From contig NZ_JAPFGP010000010.1 in NCBI RefSeq assembly GCF_026241155.1, positions 62,001 through 126,000 of the forward strand: 64,000 bases of DNA. Direction: 5' to 3'. This DNA is from Paucibacter sp. PLA-PC-4. GTDB lineage: Bacteria > Pseudomonadota > Gammaproteobacteria > Burkholderiales > Burkholderiaceae_C. This document shows, in pieces, positions 61,114 through 64,000 of the stretch. A program made the translations under genes and the position numbers. Below the pieces are notes generated by a model. The model ran no database searches. It worked only from the letters and a program-made list of their open reading frames with translations, and had not been told where the DNA came from. Position 1 is the first letter of the stretch. The number at the start of each line of letters is the position of its first letter.

Positions 61114-63395
61114 GCTTGCACCGTGTGGGCGTTGGGGTTAGGCAGCAAGGCCGGCTGCTCGTCGTCCGCATCGACGCGGCGCGCCTGGGCCTCGTAGAGA
61201 CGCCAGTAATAGCCCTGCTTGGCCATCAGCTCCTCATGCGGCCCGACCTCGACCACCTGGCCGCGGTCCATCACGACCAGCCGGTCGGCCTTGCGCAGGG
61301 TCGAGAGCCGGTGGGCGATCGCAATCGTCGTGCGGCCCTGCACCAGATTGTCCAGCGCCTTCTGGATCTCCTTCTCGGTCTCGGTATCGACCGAGGAGGT
61401 GGCCTCATCGAGAATCAGAATGCGAGGGTTGATCAGCAAGGCGCGGGCAATCGAGATGCGCTGGCGCTCGCCGCCTGACAGGCCCTGGCCGCGCTCGCCA
61501 ACGAGCGAGTCGTAGCCCTGGGCCAGGCGCAGGATGAACTCGTGCGCATGGGCGGCTCGGGCGGCGGCGACGATCTCCTCGCGCGTCGCATCAGGTTTGC
61601 CGTAGGCGATGTTCTCGGCGATCGTGCCAAAGAACAGGAAGGGCTCCTGCAGCACCAGGCCGATATGGCGGCGATAGTCGGCCACGCCGATGCGGCGCAA
61701 ATCGGTGCCGTCAACCTTGATTGCCCCCTCGGTGACATCGTAGAAGCGGCAGATCAGGTTCACCAAAGTGCTCTTGCCCGAGCCGCTGTGCCCGACCAAA
61801 CCTATCATCTCGCCCGGCCGGATGTCCAGACTCAGGCCACGGATCACCGCGCGGTTGCCGTAGCGAAAACCGATATCCTCGATCTGGATGCCACCCTTGA
61901 CCGCACCCAGTGGAAGCGGATTGGTGGGCTCAGGCACATTGGATTGATGGTCGATGATGTCGAAGATGCGCTTGGCACCGGCGGCGGCCTTTTGCGTCAC
62001 CGAGACGATGCGGCTCATCGAGTCCATGCGGCCATAGAAACGGCCGATATAGGCGATGAAGGCGGTCAGCACACCCACCGTGATGTCGCCGCCAGCCACC
62101 AGATAGATACCAAAGCCCCAGACCACCAGCAGGCCGATTTCGGTCAGCAGCGAGACGGTCGGGGTGAACAGGCTCCAGGTCTTGTTGAGCTTGTCATTGA
62201 CGGCCAGGTTATGGGCATTGGCCTGGTGGAAGCGCTGGGCCTCACGCTTTTCCTGGGCGAAGGCCTTGACGACGCGGATGCCGGGGATGGTGTCGGCCAG
62301 CACGCTGGTGACCTCGCCCCAGACCCGGTCGATCTTCTCGAAGCCGGTGCGTAGCCGGTCACGCACCAGATGGATCATCCAGGCGATGAAGGGCAGCGGC
62401 AGCAGCGTCGCCAGCGCCAGCCAGGGGTTGATCGAGAACAGGATGGTGGCCGTCATCACCAGCATCAGCACATCGGTGATGAAGTCCAGCGCATGCAGGG
62501 ACAAGAAGACGCTGAGCCGGTCGGTCTCGCTGCCGATGCGGCTCATCAGGTCACCGGTACGCTTGTTGCCAAAATACTCCAGCGACAGACTCAGCAAATG
62601 GTCGAAAGTGGTGGTGCGCAGGTCGGCGGCGATGCGCTCGGATACCAAGGCCAAAATATAGGTCTTGGCCCAGCCCAGCAGCCAGGACACCAGGCCGGCA
62701 CCCAGCAGGCCACTCAGATAAAGTCCGACCACCCAGGGGTCAATTCGCTGGCCCTGCTGAAAGGGGATCAGTACCTTGTCCATCAAGGGCATGGTCAGAT
62801 AGGGGGCCACCAGGGTCGCGGCGGTCGAACCCAGCATCAGCGCAAAACCAAGCAAGAGTTGACCCTGGTAGGGCTTGGCAAAACGCCACAGTCGCAGCAG
62901 CACCCAGGTGGAAGGCGGCGTGTGCAGCTCGCGCGCGCAGGTCGGGCATTCCTCGCTGCCCTCATCGCTGCGGGGTGGCAGCGGCGCCTTGCAGCTGGGG
63001 CAGAAGCTCAGCTCCTCGGCATCCGGCCGGGCCGGCTCGTTGCGGCGCTCAAATGCCTCATGCCAGCGCTGCGCTTGCAGATTCATCTGCAGCGTAAAGC
63101 GCCACAACGCCAGCCGTTGGCTGCCGTCCACCAGTTCCAGGCTGCCGATGCCAGCATGGTCGGAGATGCGCATCGCCAGATCCGGTCGCAGCGCCCATTC
63201 GCTCCAGGCGCTCGTGGCCGGATCCCAGGCCAGCAGGCGGCAGTCGGTCAGAACCAGCAGGCCCCGGTTGAAGCGCCCGGCGGAGTCCAGGTCAACCTCC
63301 AGCACCGTCGCCGCGTTCTCAGCGTCTGAAAGACGCGCCTGCAAGGCGGCCCATTGGGGGTGCTGGGGGGCGTCGGCGGGATGATGATGCTGCAT
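61110..63395 (-). CDS. ABC transporter (fused membrane and ATPase domains) of the cyanophycin locus
   Basis: The 761-residue protein has an N-terminal extra part (about residues 1-195) ending in a zinc-ribbon-like pair of CPxC motifs (FCPSCKAPLP and ECPTCARELH). A six-helix exporter-type membrane domain follows (about 200-500), and a C-terminal ATPase (Walker A GLVGHSGSGKS, signature LSGGERQR, Walker B ILILDEATSSVD). It is a type IV (MsbA-like) half exporter with an unusual head. It is divergent from cphA and joined to a DUF1854 gene, a set conserved in cyanophycin-making Burkholderiales. What it moves, and whether it helps cyanophycin storage, is not known. The ATG at 63393-63395 is chosen because upstream codons read as spacer. 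Confidence 0.93.
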   Translation of the reverse strand: MQHHHPADAPQHPQWAALQARLSDAENAATVLEVDLDSAGRFNRGLLVLTDCRLLAWDPATSAWSEWALRPDLAMRISDHAGIGSLELVDGSQRLALWRFTLQMNLQAQRWHEAFERRNEPARPDAEELSFCPSCKAPLPPRSDEGSEECPTCARELHTPPSTWVLLRLWRFAKPYQGQLLLGFALMLGSTAATLVAPYLTMPLMDKVLIPFQQGQRIDPWVVGLYLSGLLGAGLVSWLLGWAKTYILALVSERIAADLRTTTFDHLLSLSLEYFGNKRTGDLMSRIGSETDRLSVFLSLHALDFITDVLMLVMTATILFSINPWLALATLLPLPFIAWMIHLVRDRLRTGFEKIDRVWGEVTSVLADTIPGIRVVKAFAQEKREAQRFHQANAHNLAVNDKLNKTWSLFTPTVSLLTEIGLLVVWGFGIYLVAGGDITVGVLTAFIAYIGRFYGRMDSMSRIVSVTQKAAAGAKRIFDIIDHQSNVPEPTNPLPLGAVKGGIQIEDIGFRYGNRAVIRGLSLDIRPGEMIGLVGHSGSGKSTLVNLICRFYDVTEGAIKVDGTDLRRIGVADYRRHIGLVLQEPFLFFGTIAENIAYGKPDATREEIVAAARAAHAHEFILRLAQGYDSLVGERGQGLSGGERQRISIARALLINPRILILDEATSSVDTETEKEIQKALDNLVQGRTTIAIAHRLSTLRKADRLVVMDRGQVVEVGPHEELMAKQGYYWRLYEAQARRVDADDEQPALLPNPNAHTVQA

Positions 63396-63509
63396 TGTGA
63401 TGTTTTTCGAGAAGCGCTCTTGAGGCGGCCCGCGCGCTGTATTGAACCCCGAATTCTCGCCGAAAGACAACTGCCGGCATGAAACCCGGTGCTGGCTGCG
63501 CGCCACACC

Positions 63510-63527
63510 GCCCGGCGCGCGCCGGGC
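63510..63527. promoter_or_regulatory. 18-bp GC palindrome in the cphA/ABC divergent spacer
   Basis: GCCCGGCGCGCGCCGGGC is a perfect palindrome about 60 bases before cphA in the 192-base divergent spacer. It could be an operator or a leader hairpin; a chance GC dyad is also possible at this base content. I see no convincing -35/-10 pair for either gene in the rest of the spacer. Confidence 0.3.
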
Positions 63528-63587
63528 GCACAATCTCGCATCGTCATACCCCAGCTATCGCTTTTGGCCGGCCTCGGCCCCGCCCTT

Positions 63588-64000
63588 ATGAGTCCTAAAT
63601 CCGACATCAAGCTCCTGCGCGTCAACTATCTGCGCGGCCCGAATATGTGGACCTATCGTCCGGTCCTGGAGGTCTGGCTGGACCTGGGCGAGCTGGAGGA
63701 CTACCCCTCCAACCTGCTGCCCGGCTTTACCGAGCGGCTCACCGAGCGGTTGCCGGCCCTGATCGAACACCACTGCGGCGTCGGCGAGCGCGGCGGCTTT
63801 TTGCAGCGCCTGACCGAAGGCACCTGGATGGGCCATGTGCTGGAGCACATCGTCATCGAGCTGCTGAACCTGTCCGGCATGCCTACCGGCTTCGGTCAGA
63901 CCCGCAGCACCTCGAAAACCGGGGTCTACCGCATGGTGTTCCGTGCCCGCGACGAGCAGGTCGCCCGCGCCGCACTGGCCGAGGGGCATGCCTTGCTGAT
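63588..64000 (+). CDS. cphA: Cyanophycin synthetase, N-terminal part (cut by window edge)
   Basis: The first 137 codons of a cyanophycin synthetase are present: IKLLRVNYLRGPNMWTYRPVLEVWLDLGELED, LPALIEHHCGVGERGGFLQRL, GTWMGHVLEHIVIELLNLSGMPTGFGQTR and VYRMVFRARDEQVARAAL. These are typical of the N-terminal domain that helps hold the growing polymer. The whole enzyme (about 720-880 residues) makes multi-L-arginyl-poly-L-aspartate, a nitrogen reserve, from Asp, Arg and ATP; its ATP-grasp and Mur-ligase-like domains lie beyond the window. The start ATG at 63588 gives a normal family start. It is divergent from the ABC transporter/DUF1854 pair. Confidence 0.95.
   Translation, partial: MSPKSDIKLLRVNYLRGPNMWTYRPVLEVWLDLGELEDYPSNLLPGFTERLTERLPALIEHHCGVGERGGFLQRLTEGTWMGHVLEHIVIELLNLSGMPTGFGQTRSTSKTGVYRMVFRARDEQVARAALAEGHALL

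Noticed and set aside
1-64000. CRISPR array, tRNA/rRNA genes, insertion sequences, prophage or plasmid origin
   Set aside because: Read by eye, I found no spaced repeat array, no cloverleaf with a CCA-side match next to a gene end, no transposase or integrase motif and no iterons. Only a tRNA-scan or covariance search could exclude small RNA genes fully.

Overview
The window reads as chromosomal DNA of a high-GC betaproteobacterium of the order Burkholderiales, most like the Roseateles/Pelomonas/Rubrivivax group. The pointers are a dusB-fis pair, a PHA phasin with a lysine/alanine/proline-rich tail, two PEP-CTERM proteins, cyanophycin genes, and a dense layout with many 4-base start/stop overlaps. 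I see no tRNA, rRNA, CRISPR array, insertion sequence or prophage.

Layout. 1-8.7 kb: end of a secreted/lipoprotein operon, a storage-lipid group (fatty acyl-CoA reductase homologue divergent from a phasin and a patatin-like lipase), a small PEP-CTERM protein, an M32 carboxypeptidase, a YqaA-like membrane protein and a periplasmic binding protein. 8.8-16 kb: dusB-fis, purH, and an Lrp/AsnC regulator divergent from a fused indolepyruvate ferredoxin oxidoreductase. 16-18.9 kb: a large lipoprotein divergent from a CsgG-like lipoprotein. 18.9-28.1 kb: one minus-strand operon (RpiR regulator, isoaspartyl peptidase, Gsi/Dpp-type peptide ABC transporter, P1 peptidase, M55 D-aminopeptidase) with a readable promoter and overlapping palindromic operator. 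28.2-35.5 kb: an OmpA-like protein, fumC, a hydrolase/LysR pair, two Hsp20 genes behind a near-consensus heat-shock promoter, an acyl-CoA dehydrogenase and an SDR enzyme.

35.6-52.7 kb is the most unusual region. A 1223-residue SARP/BTAD-type regulator precedes a tightly overlapping operon: a 17-codon leader ORF, an outer-membrane barrel, a small PstS-like binding protein, a HAMP-PP2C phosphatase, an anti-sigma-like ATPase, a STAS protein, a Na/Pi-cotransporter-like protein, and an NCS2 permease with a degenerate ATPase-like tail. A 1700-residue PEP-CTERM surface protein follows. The leaders of the operon and of the surface protein each carry a direct repeat (TTCAACGC and TYCAACGC) with an 11-base period, the same distance to a possible -10 and a hairpin after it. 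Direct repeats of that period are the known target format of SARP activators, so I propose one regulon: regulator, partner-switch module and surface protein.

52.8-59.2 kb is a six-gene minus-strand operon (thioesterase, isovaleryl-CoA dehydrogenase, PLP-dependent dehydratase, carbonic anhydrase, AceK, thiolase). It has a palindrome like the LiuR site upstream and a terminator at its end, and fits leucine/isovalerate breakdown to acetyl-CoA with glyoxylate-shunt control. 59.2-60.6 kb holds a LysR/PACE efflux pair around a perfect palindrome. 60.6-64 kb is a cyanophycin locus: a DUF1854 protein and an ABC transporter divergent from cphA, which is cut by the window end.
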